Origin: Ardenticatenaceae bacterium
GTDB lineage: Bacteria > Chloroflexota > Anaerolineae > Promineifilales > Promineifilaceae
Assembly (NCBI GenBank): GCA_020634435.1
Contig: JACKBS010000006.1
Span: 372,001-436,000, forward strand
Direction: 5' to 3'
DNA: 64,000 nt
Of this stretch, positions 1-10,056 are shown piece by piece (positions within the stretch are counted from its first letter, which is position 1; every line of letters starts with the position of its first letter). Made by a program: the position numbers and the translations under genes. A model generated the notes under the pieces. It did not search any database. It was given only the letters and a program-made list of their open reading frames with translations, and was not told the origin of the DNA.

Positions 1-1
1 T

Positions 2-124
2 GGCCAGCCAGACAACCCCGATGACTACTTTAATTCCGAGGGAGACTGGACGCTCTTACACGGCGCGTTAAATGGAGAAATCACCGAACTGTGGCGGTAT
101 CGTGGCCTTTATCCCAGTTATTAG
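2..124 (+). CDS. C-terminal end of an unrecognised protein (partial)
   Basis: An open frame enters from the left edge and ends at TAG 122-124, giving about 40 residues with a plausible composition (acidic and aromatic residues, ending RGLYPSY). It is too short to assign a family. The start lies outside the window. A 15-bp inverted repeat follows the stop directly, which fits a gene end. Confidence 0.5.
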   Translation, partial: GQPDNPDDYFNSEGDWTLLHGALNGEITELWRYRGLYPSY

Positions 125-139
125 GTTATTGGCACCGGT

Positions 140-201
140 GGGCGAGGCGTTTGGTGGGGCGTTGGTTTGTTTGGGTGAGATCGAGGCCAAACGCCTCGCC
201 C
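140..201. repeat. 15-bp inverted repeat (REP-like) after the first gene
   Basis: GGGCGAGGCGTTTGG (140-154) is matched perfectly by its reverse complement at 187-201 across a 32-nt loop. It lies between the stop at 124 and the lipoprotein start. No T-run follows, so it looks more like an intergenic palindromic repeat than a canonical terminator. Confidence 0.7.
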
Positions 202-211
202 CTACCACACA

Positions 212-1489
212 ATGGATGGAATGATGAAATTGAAATGGTTTTTATGCGTGGGTTTGTTTTTTGCATTGGAGGCCTGTGCGCCAACGGCCGTTTCCCCCCA
301 AACCGAACCCGCCAGCCGACCAACCGTGATCGCAACGGCCGTTGCCCAACCGACAGAAACCTCCACGCAGGAACCAACGGCCGTTCCCACCGAGCTACCC
401 ACACCAACAATTGTGCGAGCAACGGCCGTTCCCGATCCCACCACCTTCACTCGCCGTTTTGACCGCTTTTTGCCCTTTGCCAACCCGGAAGGCGGCAGCA
501 ACAGCCTCACCGGGCTGGTGCGCCAGGGGGATGGCTGGCAGCTTGAACGCGTGCCGTACCCGCCCGGCCTTTATGTGGAAGAACTTGGCTATGCCCTCGG
601 CACCGACTCGGTGGATTCTGACTACGCTGTGGCGACAGACCGACTGCTGGCCTGGAGCTTCGGCGGTGGAGCTGGCCCAGGTAATCTGGCCGTGGGGCAG
701 CTTTTCATTGTGAACGTGGCGACGGAGGCGGTAGAAATTGTGGCCGACAACGTGGTGTCGGCGGGCTGGGCACCCAACGGGCTGGATTTTGCCTACATTT
801 TGGCCACCGATGAAACGTATGAACTGCGCTGGCGCACCGCCGCTGGAGAGGATCGCTTGTTGGCGGTGGATGTGCCGCATACGTTGAAAGTGTCGCCAGA
901 CGGCCGTTTTGTCGCCTTCACCCGCGAATCACACTACGAGGTAGACGACACTCCCCCTGGCCTGTACATCGTGGAAATCGCCACTGGCTTCGAGACCCAA
1001 CTCTCTACCCTGGACAGAGCAGGCTACGGTGGTTCGGGGTTATTCTGGAAACCCCACTGGACATCCGACAGTAGCCAGCTATTTCTGTATGCAGGCTATG
1101 ATGACGATCGTGCTTCAGAACCACATCCTGCTGGCTATGTTTGGGCAGCCATCGACGGCAGCTTTTCCCACTTCTTGCCCGATTCTGCTTTTCTAGAGCT
1201 TTTTGATGAGCCAATACATGAGCCAGAGCATTACCGCTGTATGGACTCACCACCTCTGTTTGCAGCAAGCAAGTTGGTTGTGGGCATGGGCGAGTGTCCC
1301 CCCTTTGGTGGAATTCCCGAGGTTTCTCAACCAGTTACCTTTACTTTAAATCCCCAAACAGGCGCGATAGCCCTCACCAATAAGTTAATTGTCCCCAACA
1401 CCGCCCAACTACTCACCTGGGACGTTCCCGGCGAGTCCGTGCTAATGCTGTATGGCGATGAGGTCACCCGTGTGGAGATTGAGCAGTAG
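212..1489 (+). CDS. Lipoprotein with TolB/WD40-like beta-propeller
   Basis: The product is a 425-residue exported protein. The N-terminus has a basic start, a hydrophobic stretch and a lipobox-like LEAC at about residues 19-22, predicting lipid attachment at the Cys and a site on the outer face of the membrane. A Thr/Pro/Ala/Val-rich linker (about 25-75) follows; several of its T-A-V triplets are encoded by ACGGCCGT. The rest resembles TolB/DPP-IV N-terminal propellers, with repeats such as SPDGRFVAFT and APNGLDFAYI. Function beyond a propeller scaffold cannot be said. The start could also be ATG 221 or 224, which would give a more typical signal peptide. Confidence 0.75.
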   Translation: MDGMMKLKWFLCVGLFFALEACAPTAVSPQTEPASRPTVIATAVAQPTETSTQEPTAVPTELPTPTIVRATAVPDPTTFTRRFDRFLPFANPEGGSNSLTGLVRQGDGWQLERVPYPPGLYVEELGYALGTDSVDSDYAVATDRLLAWSFGGGAGPGNLAVGQLFIVNVATEAVEIVADNVVSAGWAPNGLDFAYILATDETYELRWRTAAGEDRLLAVDVPHTLKVSPDGRFVAFTRESHYEVDDTPPGLYIVEIATGFETQLSTLDRAGYGGSGLFWKPHWTSDSSQLFLYAGYDDDRASEPHPAGYVWAAIDGSFSHFLPDSAFLELFDEPIHEPEHYRCMDSPPLFAASKLVVGMGECPPFGGIPEVSQPVTFTLNPQTGAIALTNKLIVPNTAQLLTWDVPGESVLMLYGDEVTRVEIEQ

Positions 1490-1501
1490 GGAGAAGGTTT
1501 G

Positions 1502-1684
1502 CTATTTTTGCTTGCTGTCGGAGATAAGTTCCCAGAATGCTAAAGAACCGAGTGTCATAAGTACGCCTAAAACGGCGAAGCAGAGCGATTCCCCAAAAAA
1601 CTTTACTTCGATAAGGATGCCGCAGGCAAAGAGACCCACAAAAACAAGTAGCCCCACCAGCGCATTTCGTACATTTTTATTCAT
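1502..1684 (-). CDS. Small two-helix membrane protein, unknown
   Basis: A 60-residue frame (MNKNVRNALVGLLVFV...) contains two hydrophobic segments at about residues 8-26 and 34-52, separated by a short charged loop, with a hydrophilic tail. This is a typical small integral membrane protein but no family is recognised. It converges on the lipoprotein gene with a 12-bp gap. A frame also exists on the opposite strand here, but its composition is less protein-like. Confidence 0.45.
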   Translation of the reverse strand: MNKNVRNALVGLLVFVGLFACGILIEVKFFGESLCFAVLGVLMTLGSLAFWELISDSKQK

Positions 1685-1705
1685 CTAGCTCGGCACCTGG
1701 TATTG

Positions 1706-1762
1706 ATTTCCCCGGAAACTGTTTTTGAGCCGGTTGACTGTACGCAAAGTTTCCGGGGAAAT
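1706..1762. repeat. Inverted-repeat element, copy 1 (ATTTCCCCGGAAACT family)
   Basis: ATTTCCCCGGAAACT (1706-1720) pairs perfectly with 1748-1762 over a 27-nt loop. A second member with the same arm length, same loop length and nearly the same arm sequence lies at 25473-25529, so this is a dispersed hairpin repeat. It follows the 3' end of the TPR gene (minus strand). Confidence 0.75.
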
Positions 1763-1773
1763 GATTGGCAGCG

Positions 1774-2265
1774 CTAGTTCATTTTGGCTAGCAGTGCGGT
1801 GAGTGCCCAGTGAGCGGGTAGGTAAAATGGTTCTTCTACCAGGGCTTGCTTGAAGTGCTGTACGGCCGTTTCGTACTGCCCCAAGTTTTGATAGGCCCGA
1901 CCTAAGTTCATGTAGGGAAACTGGCGCGTTTCGTAGCGCGGGGCGATGGTGGCTTTTTGCAGCCAAGGGATTGCCTCTTCCCACTTCTCCTGGTCAATCA
2001 GGTAGGCGCCAATGTCGTTGTATGGATTGCCATAGGTTGGGTCTGTTTCGATGGCTCGCTGGCACAGCTCAATCGCCTCGGCAACGCGCCCAATCAGGCT
2101 GTAGGTCCAGCCGAGGAAAGTGTACGCTTCGGCCGTGGGAAAGGTGTTGATGGAGCGCTTGTACAGCACGATGGCATCGCCATACTCGCCATCCATCTGC
2201 TTGCGGTACGCCTGATCAAACAAAACCATCGCTTTTTCACGGGTGATATTTTCGTCACTACTCAT
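1774..2265 (-). CDS. Tetratricopeptide repeat protein
   Basis: The 163-residue protein is almost entirely TPR units of about 34 residues: AEAYTFLGWTYSLIGRVAEA, then NPYNDIGAYLIDQEKWEEA, then PYMNLGRAYQNLGQYETA, each with the W/LG/Y/A/P pattern. There is no signal peptide or membrane segment, so it is probably a cytoplasmic scaffold for protein-protein contacts. The partner is unknown. The ATG at 2263-2265 is the only good start. The gene stands alone on the minus strand. Confidence 0.85.
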   Translation of the reverse strand: MSSDENITREKAMVLFDQAYRKQMDGEYGDAIVLYKRSINTFPTAEAYTFLGWTYSLIGRVAEAIELCQRAIETDPTYGNPYNDIGAYLIDQEKWEEAIPWLQKATIAPRYETRQFPYMNLGRAYQNLGQYETAVQHFKQALVEEPFYLPAHWALTALLAKMN

Positions 2266-2280
2266 GGGCTAAGTATAACA

Positions 2281-2347
2281 AATTACGCAATTACCAATTA
2301 CCCAATTACGCTTTGTAATTGAGTCATGAAGTAATTGGGCAATTACC
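2281..2347. repeat. AATTAC-rich intergenic palindromic repeat
   Basis: Several direct and inverted copies of AATTAC/GTAATT lie in 67 bp between two minus-strand genes and can fold into a hairpin. Unit sizes and spacing are irregular, so this is not a CRISPR array. It resembles dispersed short-word repeats common in Chloroflexota intergenic DNA. Confidence 0.55.
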
Positions 2348-3083
2348 AGTTTTCTAGCAGCGGCAGCAGCTCCGCCAGGCTTTGAATTTCGCCGTCGGGC
2401 ATCACATCATCCGGCTTGTGGAAGCGTTGGCTGGAGGGGAAGTAGATGGTGCGCATCCCGGCGGCGTGCCCGCCCACCATGTCGCTGCCGGGATCATCCC
2501 CGACGTAAACGGCCGTTTCTGCCCGCATTCCCAATTCATCCAGCACATGCAAAAATGGATCCGCATTGGGCTTCCACTTGTTTACATCGGCCGAAAACAC
2601 GGTGGCGTCGAACTGATCCAGCAGACCAAAGCGGGCCATGTCGGCCTGATGCATAGTGCCGGGGAACATCGTATTGGAGACCAGCCCCACTTTGTAACCG
2701 GCGGCTTTTACGGCCGTTACCGCGGCCACCGCCCCGTCAATCACAAATGCCTGCTGCTGGATTGCCTTGCCATATGCCTGTGCTGCGGCCAGCAGATCGT
2801 CCTCGGCAAAGTGGTTGATGCCCAGTTCGGCCCAGGCTGCGGCCAGCAGCCCGTGAACTTGCAAATTCGCTTCCCGACGCGTGGCGGCGCGCCACATGCG
2901 CGGCAGGTGGTCAAACCCTGCCTGACGGAACTGTTCAAATGGGGGGAGGGAACGGCCGTTTCCGGCCAACACTTCGTAAGCCGCGGCAAAACCAGGTGTT
3001 TCCAGCTCTGGCCAGGTGGCATACGTTCCAGCATACTCAATTAGTGTGCCGCCCAAATCAAAAACCACAGTCTCAACAGCCAA
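2343..3083 (-). CDS. HAD-family hydrolase
   Basis: The 246-residue protein has the haloacid dehalogenase motifs in order: motif I DLGGTL (residues about 9-14, the nucleophile Asp at 9; the second Asp is replaced by Gly), motif II SNT (about 136), a motif III Lys in NKWKPNAD, and motif IV GDDPGSD (about 192-198). The cap is helical and inserted after motif I. The family removes phosphate or halide from small molecules; substrate unknown. In phosphatase members motif I is usually DxDGT, so the DLGGT form leaves the reaction type open. It is translated from ATG at 3081-3083. Confidence 0.85.
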   Translation of the reverse strand: MAVETVVFDLGGTLIEYAGTYATWPELETPGFAAAYEVLAGNGRSLPPFEQFRQAGFDHLPRMWRAATRREANLQVHGLLAAAWAELGINHFAEDDLLAAAQAYGKAIQQQAFVIDGAVAAVTAVKAAGYKVGLVSNTMFPGTMHQADMARFGLLDQFDATVFSADVNKWKPNADPFLHVLDELGMRAETAVYVGDDPGSDMVGGHAAGMRTIYFPSSQRFHKPDDVMPDGEIQSLAELLPLLENW

Positions 3084-3109
3084 AACAAGCTCCTTTTGGG
3101 AATTCGTCT

Positions 3110-3167
3110 ACAGATTTCACAGATTACACAGATTAAAATCCTTATCTGTGCCATCTGTGAAATCTGT
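3110..3167. repeat. ACAGATTT-type palindromic repeat
   Basis: ACAGATTTCACAGAT (3110-3124) is the exact reverse complement of 3153-3167, with a 28-nt loop. Similar word-repeat DNA (cagatt, ctctgtg) occurs at about 29681-29766. The rest of 3084-3378 shows no gene; it presumably holds promoters for the divergent HAD and GntR genes. Confidence 0.65.
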
Positions 3168-3378
3168 GGATATTTTTCTTCCACAACAAAGCGTAAGTTT
3201 AGCAAAAGAGGTCGTTTTTCGGTATTGAAATTGCCTGCTCAATATGGTAAGATGCCCAAACATCTAATTAATTTGATTTATTGGATCATTTGGATGAAAA
3301 AGCTGCTTATCCCACTATTCCCAGCAGTTAAGCCCATGTCCTGCGGCATTCGTTTGGCTGTTTACGGCCGTTTCCCCC

Positions 3379-4068
3379 ATGCGTCTCAATAAACTCGATT
3401 CCGCCTTCCTCCGTTACCTGGTGGACAGCGAAGTTGCCCCCGGTGAACGACTCCCAACTCTTAATCAGATTGGTAAAGAACTTGGTGTGAGCGTCGGCAA
3501 GCTGCGCGAGCAGTTGGAGATTGCCCGCGGCCTGGGGCTGGTTTCGGTGCGGCCACGGGTGGGCATTGTGCGCGAGCCATTTGACTTTTCTCAGGCGGTG
3601 CTGGCCAGCGTGCTCTTTGGCCTGGGCACCGGCGAGGCGCAGTTTAAGCAGTTTAGCGATTTGCGCCAGGCGATTGAGATAGATTTTTGGGAAACGGCCG
3701 TTCGCGAACTCACCCCCGAAGATAAAAAACAGCTGCAAATGCTGGTAGAAAAAGCGTGGGCCAAGCTGAAAGGTAGCCCCATTCACGTGCCCAACGAGGA
3801 ACACCGCCAGCTGCATCTCACCATTTTTTGCCGGTTAGAAAATCCATTTGTCCAGGGCATGTTGGCTGCCTATTGGGATGCCTATGAAGCAAGCGAATTG
3901 ACCCGCTTCTCCCCGTACGATTACTGGCTGGAAGTGTGGGAGTATCACGAAAAAATTGTGGAGGCCATTGTGCAGGATGATTTTGCCAGTGGTCTACTGT
4001 TGTTGAAGGCCCATTTTGGCCTGCTGCCAGAACTGGCTTCTGGGGCCAATGGCTTTGGTCCCGGTTGA
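3379..4068 (+). CDS. GntR-family transcriptional regulator, FCD (FadR-like) type
   Basis: The 229-residue protein has an N-terminal winged helix-turn-helix (about 10-70: LPTLNQIGKELGVSVGKLREQLEIARGLG) and an all-helical C-terminal domain (about 85-220) like FCD effector domains. Candidate metal/ligand residues are the His in EHRQLH, WEYH and LLKAH. FCD regulators sense organic acids and usually repress nearby catabolic genes. It sits just upstream of the CBS and KorAB genes, so it may control 2-oxoacid oxidation; that link is inference. Divergent from the HAD gene. Confidence 0.82.
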   Translation: MRLNKLDSAFLRYLVDSEVAPGERLPTLNQIGKELGVSVGKLREQLEIARGLGLVSVRPRVGIVREPFDFSQAVLASVLFGLGTGEAQFKQFSDLRQAIEIDFWETAVRELTPEDKKQLQMLVEKAWAKLKGSPIHVPNEEHRQLHLTIFCRLENPFVQGMLAAYWDAYEASELTRFSPYDYWLEVWEYHEKIVEAIVQDDFASGLLLLKAHFGLLPELASGANGFGPG

Positions 4069-4155
4069 AACTGGAAAACATTGCTTTAAGAAATGTGGTA
4101 ACCAGGGCACGGTAAGGTTGCCCAAGGGTGCCAAATGAACGAGGAGGTTTGGCCG

Positions 4156-4623
4156 ATGAGTTTGAAAGAAGAGTTAATGAATGAGCAGGTGTCCCATCTG
4201 GATTTGTCTGGATTTTGCCAGATTGCCAGCGGTACGGCCGTACGCCAATCGCTGGCCAACATGCGGCAAAACAAAACCAATGTGTGTCTCGTCACCAAAG
4301 ACAATGAACTGGTCGGCATTTTCACCGAGCGGGACGTGCTGACCAAAGTGGCTACCAATCCCGCCAATCTGGATGTGGCCGTAGATGAGATCATGACCCC
4401 CAACCCCATCACCGTGACCCCAGAAACCAGCGCCGCCGATGCCCTCTGGCTGATGGATGCCAAACAGTTTCGCAATCTGCCGGTGGTGAATAAAAACGGC
4501 CGTATCGTGGGCAACATGACGCACCAGGCCGTTATCAGCTTTTTGGCCGCCCGATATCCGGTGGAAGTGCTCAACCGCCCACCCCGCCCGGACCTCTTCC
4601 CACGCAAACAGGAAGGCGGGTAA
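4156..4623 (+). CDS. CBS-pair domain protein
   Basis: About 155 residues consisting of two CBS motifs. The first has NKTNVCLVTKDNELVGIFTERDVL and the second follows DEIMTPNPITVTPETSAADAL with FRNLPVVNKNGRIVG. CBS pairs bind adenine nucleotides and report energy state to a partner. The next gene is korA and the following korB carries its own fused CBS pair, suggesting this free copy also regulates the oxidoreductase. The start was chosen at ATG 4156 because GAGGAGG (4140-4146) sits just upstream; an in-frame ATG at 4135 lacks such a site. Confidence 0.85.
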   Translation: MSLKEELMNEQVSHLDLSGFCQIASGTAVRQSLANMRQNKTNVCLVTKDNELVGIFTERDVLTKVATNPANLDVAVDEIMTPNPITVTPETSAADALWLMDAKQFRNLPVVNKNGRIVGNMTHQAVISFLAARYPVEVLNRPPRPDLFPRKQEGG

Positions 4624-4665
4624 TCGGTAAGCCGTGAACGGTTTACCGAAAATCAGGAGAAAACC

Positions 4666-6516
4666 ATGAGTGAAGATACCCAATTTAAAGAACTAGACTC
4701 GATTGTTGTTCGTTTTGCCGGGGATTCGGGGGATGGGATGCAGCTGACCGGCACCCAATTTACCAACACTTCGGCCGTTTTTGGCAACGACATCAGCACC
4801 ATGCCCGACTTCCCCGCCGAAATTCGCGCCCCAGCCGGTACGTTGGCGGGCGTCAGCGGCTTCCAGGTCAACTTTTCCAACAAAGATATTCTCACCCCCG
4901 GTGACTCGCCCCAGGTGTTGGTCGCCATGAACCCCGCCGCGCTCAAAGCCAGCCTCAAAGACCTGGAACCTGGTGGCACCATCATCGTCAACACCGATGC
5001 GTTTAGCCAAACCAACCTGCGCAAAGCCGATTACGATGTAAACCCGCTCGAAGACGAATCGCTCAAAGGCTATCAGGTCATTGAGGTGCCCCTGACCACC
5101 CTGAACCGGGAAGCGCTCAAAGATATCGAATCCCTCTCCACCAAAGAGAAGGATCGTTCACAAAACTTCTTTGCTCTGGGCATTGTTTTCTGGATGTTTG
5201 AGCGGCCCATGGAGACTACCCTGGAATGGGTTCAAAAGAAGTTTGCCAAGCGGGCTGACCTGATTGAAGCCAACATTAAGGCGCTGCAAGCGGGCTACTT
5301 CTTTGGCGATACGACCCGTACCTTCCAGCAGCGGTACCGCATTAGCCCGGCCCAGCTGCCACCCGGCACCTACCGCAAAGTAACTGGCAATGAAGCGATG
5401 GCCATGGGGCTGGTAACGGCCGCTTACAAAATGGGCAAACCGCTCTTTTATGGCACGTACCCCATCACCCCCGCCAGCGACATTTTGCACGCCCTCGCCC
5501 CGCTGCGCAATTTTGATGTGCGTACCTTCCAGGCGGAAGATGAAATTGCGGCCATGGGTTCCATTATTGGCGCGGCGTTTGGCGGCGCGTTTGCCGTTAC
5601 CGGCACCAGTGGTCCCGGCGTGGCCCTGAAAGGCGAAGGCATGGGGCTGGCCATTGCCCTGGAGCTGCCGATGGTGATCATCAACGTGCAGCGTGGGGGT
5701 CCCAGCACCGGATTGCCCACCAAAACAGAGCAGTCGGATTTGCTCCAGGCGATGTTTGGCCGTAACGGCGAAAGCCCTATTGCGATCGTGGCCCCGCAAA
5801 GCCCAGCCGACTGTTTTAACATCGCCGTAGAAGCCGCACGGATGGCCATGCGCACCATGACGCCCGTCATGATTTTGTCCGATGGTTTCCTGGCTAACAG
5901 CTCGGAACCGTGGGCCGTGCCCAACCCGGATGACATTGAGCCGATTGTTGTGGCGCATCCTGGCCCGCGTGAAGCGGACGACGATCCATTTCTGCCCTTT
6001 GCCCGCGATGCGGAGACGATGGCGCGGCCCTGGGCCATTCCTGGCACACGTGGCCTGGAGCACCGGGTTGGTGGTTTGAGTAAAGCCCCACTGACCGGTA
6101 ACGTTTCTTACGTACCTGAGCACCATGAACAAATGACGCGTGACCGGGCCGAAAAGATTGCTCGTCTGGCCGAGTTCTTGCCTGAGCAGGAAGTTTTTGG
6201 TCCGAAGAGCGGCGATCTACTGATGATTAGTTGGGGCGGCACGTTTGGGGCGGTGCGTTCTGGCGTTACCCAGGCTCAGCGAGACGGCCGTTCCGTAGCC
6301 CATGTCCATCTGCGGTATCTCAACCCGCTGCCGCGTAACCTGCGCGAGATCATGAGCAACTACAAGCAGATCGTTGTGCCGGAGCTGAACGGTGGTCAGT
6401 TGGCCTTTTTGCTGCGCGGCCGTTTTGCCCTGAACATCCAATCGTACCCCAAGATGCATGCACGGCCGTTCAAAATCAGCGACATCACCAGCAAAATTGA
6501 GGAGCTGCTTGGCTAA
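4666..6516 (+). CDS. korA: 2-oxoacid:ferredoxin oxidoreductase, fused gamma-alpha subunit (KorA-type), copy 1
   Basis: The 616-residue subunit oxidatively decarboxylates a 2-oxoacid to acyl-CoA with its beta partner, reducing ferredoxin. Residues about 1-195 are the gamma (CoA-side) domain (VVRFAGDSGDGMQLTG). From about 240 comes the alpha pyrimidine domain with GTYPITPASD, the acidic FQAEDEIAAMG helix and the TSGPGVALKGEGMG loop; then a C-terminal transketolase-type domain (LLMISWGGTFGAVRSG). The gamma-alpha fusion is typical of KorAB enzymes; YPITPAS points to 2-oxoglutarate, though substrate range is inferred. GGAGAAA precedes ATG 4666. It is followed by korB after 70 bp containing a strong hairpin. 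Confidence 0.93.
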   Translation: MSEDTQFKELDSIVVRFAGDSGDGMQLTGTQFTNTSAVFGNDISTMPDFPAEIRAPAGTLAGVSGFQVNFSNKDILTPGDSPQVLVAMNPAALKASLKDLEPGGTIIVNTDAFSQTNLRKADYDVNPLEDESLKGYQVIEVPLTTLNREALKDIESLSTKEKDRSQNFFALGIVFWMFERPMETTLEWVQKKFAKRADLIEANIKALQAGYFFGDTTRTFQQRYRISPAQLPPGTYRKVTGNEAMAMGLVTAAYKMGKPLFYGTYPITPASDILHALAPLRNFDVRTFQAEDEIAAMGSIIGAAFGGAFAVTGTSGPGVALKGEGMGLAIALELPMVIINVQRGGPSTGLPTKTEQSDLLQAMFGRNGESPIAIVAPQSPADCFNIAVEAARMAMRTMTPVMILSDGFLANSSEPWAVPNPDDIEPIVVAHPGPREADDDPFLPFARDAETMARPWAIPGTRGLEHRVGGLSKAPLTGNVSYVPEHHEQMTRDRAEKIARLAEFLPEQEVFGPKSGDLLMISWGGTFGAVRSGVTQAQRDGRSVAHVHLRYLNPLPRNLREIMSNYKQIVVPELNGGQLAFLLRGRFALNIQSYPKMHARPFKISDITSKIEELLG

Positions 6517-6525
6517 GGTTAGCTG

Positions 6526-6560
6526 TAGATTGGTCCAATCTTCAAGATTGGACCAATCTA
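6526..6560. repeat. Near-perfect 35-nt palindrome between korA and korB
   Basis: TAGATTGGTCCAATCTT (6526-6542) is followed by a single C and its exact reverse complement (6544-6560). The 17-bp arms would extrude as a hairpin in mRNA or DNA. No T-run follows, so it is not an intrinsic terminator. It may be a mobile palindromic repeat, or an RNA processing or stabilising hairpin in the korA-korB message (inference). Confidence 0.8.
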
Positions 6561-6586
6561 AGAAGCACTTAACTGTGGAGAAAATT

Positions 6587-8107
<1,521 letters not shown>

Positions 8108-8153
8108 ACCAGCGGCTGCTGGGGCAAGCAAAACGAATTAATACGAGAAACTG

Positions 8154-8195
8154 AACTCATAGGCGTGGCAGCTTCACGCTTATGAGTTTATTTTT
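8154..8195 (+). terminator. Hairpin plus T-run between the two kor gene pairs
   Basis: AACTCATAGGCGTG (8154-8167) pairs with CACGCTTATGAGTT (8175-8188), one G-T wobble, 7-nt loop, followed by TATTTTT. This has the form of an intrinsic terminator or attenuator, separating the first korAB pair from the second. AAGGAG of the next gene lies just beyond it. Confidence 0.6.
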
Positions 8196-8223
8196 CCCAA
8201 TTTGCTGAACCAAGGAGATTTTT

Positions 8224-10050
8224 ATGGAAGCTGTACAAACTGCCCCAGAAACGGCCGTAGGGGAACGGCCGTCTGTGGTCAATGATTTTTCCATTGTGGC
8301 TGCCACCGCCAACGGCACCGGCAGCCAGACCGCTAACCTGGCCATTTTGCGGGCGCTCTTCAAAATGGGCATCCCGGTGAACGGTAAAAACATTTTCCCC
8401 TCCAACATTCAAGGGCTGCCCACGTGGTATCACATTCGCGTGAGCCACGAAGGGTATGTGGCCCGGCGGCATACGTCTGAAGTGCTCATCGCCTTCAACG
8501 CCGCCACCGTCAACGAGGATATCCAGATTTTGCCTCCTGGCGGCATCTGCATCCACAACGAAGATTGGCGCTCGTTGCCGCAGCGGGACGATATCATCTA
8601 CTACGGCATTCCGGTGAACCAGTTTGTGCGCGACACCGGTCTGAAGGGCAAGCTGAAGGATTACATCTCCAACATGGTGTACGTGGGTGCTGTGGCCCAA
8701 CTGCTGGAAATCCCGCTGCAAAAAATCGAAGAGGCGCTGTCGTTCCACTTTGGTGGGCGGCAGAAGCTGATTGACTCCAACATGGCGGTGGTGAAAGCTG
8801 CTTTTGAGTGGACGGCCGAAAATATCGAAAAGCGCGATCCGTACCGCGTAGCCGAAATGAACGCCACTGATGGCCAGATCATGATCACCGGCAATGAAGC
8901 GGGCGCACTGGGCAGCGTGTACGGCGGGGCGACCTTTGTCGCCTGGTACCCCATCACGCCATCCACCAGCTTTGTCGATTCGCTCAACGAGTATCTGCCC
9001 AAACTGCGCCGCGACGCAGAAACCGGCGAGAGAACCTATGCTGTAGTCCAGTCAGAAGATGAATTGGCGGCCATCGGCATGATCCTCGGCGCGGGTTGGG
9101 CGGGCGCACGGTCGGTTACCGCTACCTCTGGCCCCGGCATTTCGCTGATGGCCGAATTTTCCGGGCTGGGCTACTTTGCTGAGATTCCCGCGGTCATTTG
9201 GGACATTCAGCGCGTGGGACCGAGTACAGGTTTGCCCACCCGCACCGGTCAGGGCGATGTGCTTTCCACTTACTACCTGGGCCACGGCGATACCAAAAAT
9301 GTTATCTTGCTGCCCGCCACTGTGCGCGAATGCTTTGACTTTGGTACCACTTCTTTCAACCTGGCCGAGCGGCTGCAAACACCTGTGTTTGTCCTGAGCG
9401 ACCTTGACCTGGGCATGAACAACTGGATGTCCGAGCCGTTTGAGTATCCCACCGAGCCAATCAACCGGGGCAAGGTGCTGACGGCGCAAGATGTGCAGGA
9501 GAGAGGGTTTGCCCGCTACCTGGACATTGACGGCGACGGTGTAGGCTATCGCACGCTGCCGGGTAATGAACATCCGCTGGCGGCCTGGTTTGCCCGCGGT
9601 ACGGGCCACAATGAACGCGCTGTCTACAGCGAACGGTCCGAGGACTGGGTGAACAACATGGCCCGCTTGCAGCGCAAGTTTGATACGGCGCGCCAGCTGG
9701 TGCCCACACCAGTAGTAGACACGGTGGCTGACGCTAAAATCGGCATTCTTGCCTACGGCACCACCAAGTTTGCCATCGACGAGGCGCGTGATCGCCTGGC
9801 CGCCGACGGCATTCAGACCAGCTTCTTGCGGCTACGAGCATTGCCGGTGAACGACACCGTCAAAGAGTTTGTGGCGCAGCACGACCGCGTTTACGTGGTG
9901 GAGTTGAATCGTGACGGACAGGTGCACAATATTTTGCAGACCGAAATGCCAGAACTGGCTACCCGTTTGCATTCGCTGGCTCATCTGGACGGGATGCCGC
10001 TGACAGCGCGTTGGGTGGTTGAGGCTGTTCTAGAGCAGGGAGGACAATAA
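8224..10050 (+). CDS. 2-oxoacid:acceptor oxidoreductase, fused gamma-alpha subunit, copy 2
   Basis: The 608-residue product has the same gamma-alpha architecture as the upstream KorA but is clearly divergent. The N-terminal gamma-like domain (about 20-195) starts FSIVAATANGTGSQTANLAI rather than the usual GxGGQG-type motif. The alpha domain has AWYPITPSTSFVDSL, VQSEDELAAIG, TSGPGISLMAEFSGLG and GPSTGLPTRTGQGD. A transketolase-like C-terminal domain follows (AYGTTKFAIDEARD). It partners the beta subunit 6 bp downstream. Substrate is unknown; the altered gamma motif suggests a different acyl acceptor handling or substrate from copy 1. A good AAGGAG precedes the ATG. Confidence 0.9.
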   Translation: MEAVQTAPETAVGERPSVVNDFSIVAATANGTGSQTANLAILRALFKMGIPVNGKNIFPSNIQGLPTWYHIRVSHEGYVARRHTSEVLIAFNAATVNEDIQILPPGGICIHNEDWRSLPQRDDIIYYGIPVNQFVRDTGLKGKLKDYISNMVYVGAVAQLLEIPLQKIEEALSFHFGGRQKLIDSNMAVVKAAFEWTAENIEKRDPYRVAEMNATDGQIMITGNEAGALGSVYGGATFVAWYPITPSTSFVDSLNEYLPKLRRDAETGERTYAVVQSEDELAAIGMILGAGWAGARSVTATSGPGISLMAEFSGLGYFAEIPAVIWDIQRVGPSTGLPTRTGQGDVLSTYYLGHGDTKNVILLPATVRECFDFGTTSFNLAERLQTPVFVLSDLDLGMNNWMSEPFEYPTEPINRGKVLTAQDVQERGFARYLDIDGDGVGYRTLPGNEHPLAAWFARGTGHNERAVYSERSEDWVNNMARLQRKFDTARQLVPTPVVDTVADAKIGILAYGTTKFAIDEARDRLAADGIQTSFLRLRALPVNDTVKEFVAQHDRVYVVELNRDGQVHNILQTEMPELATRLHSLAHLDGMPLTARWVVEAVLEQGGQ

Positions 10051-10056
10051 TTTATC

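Noticed and set aside
2281..2347. Possible CRISPR-like array of AATTAC words
   Set aside because: Units are too short, overlapping and irregular; there are no spacers and no cas genes.
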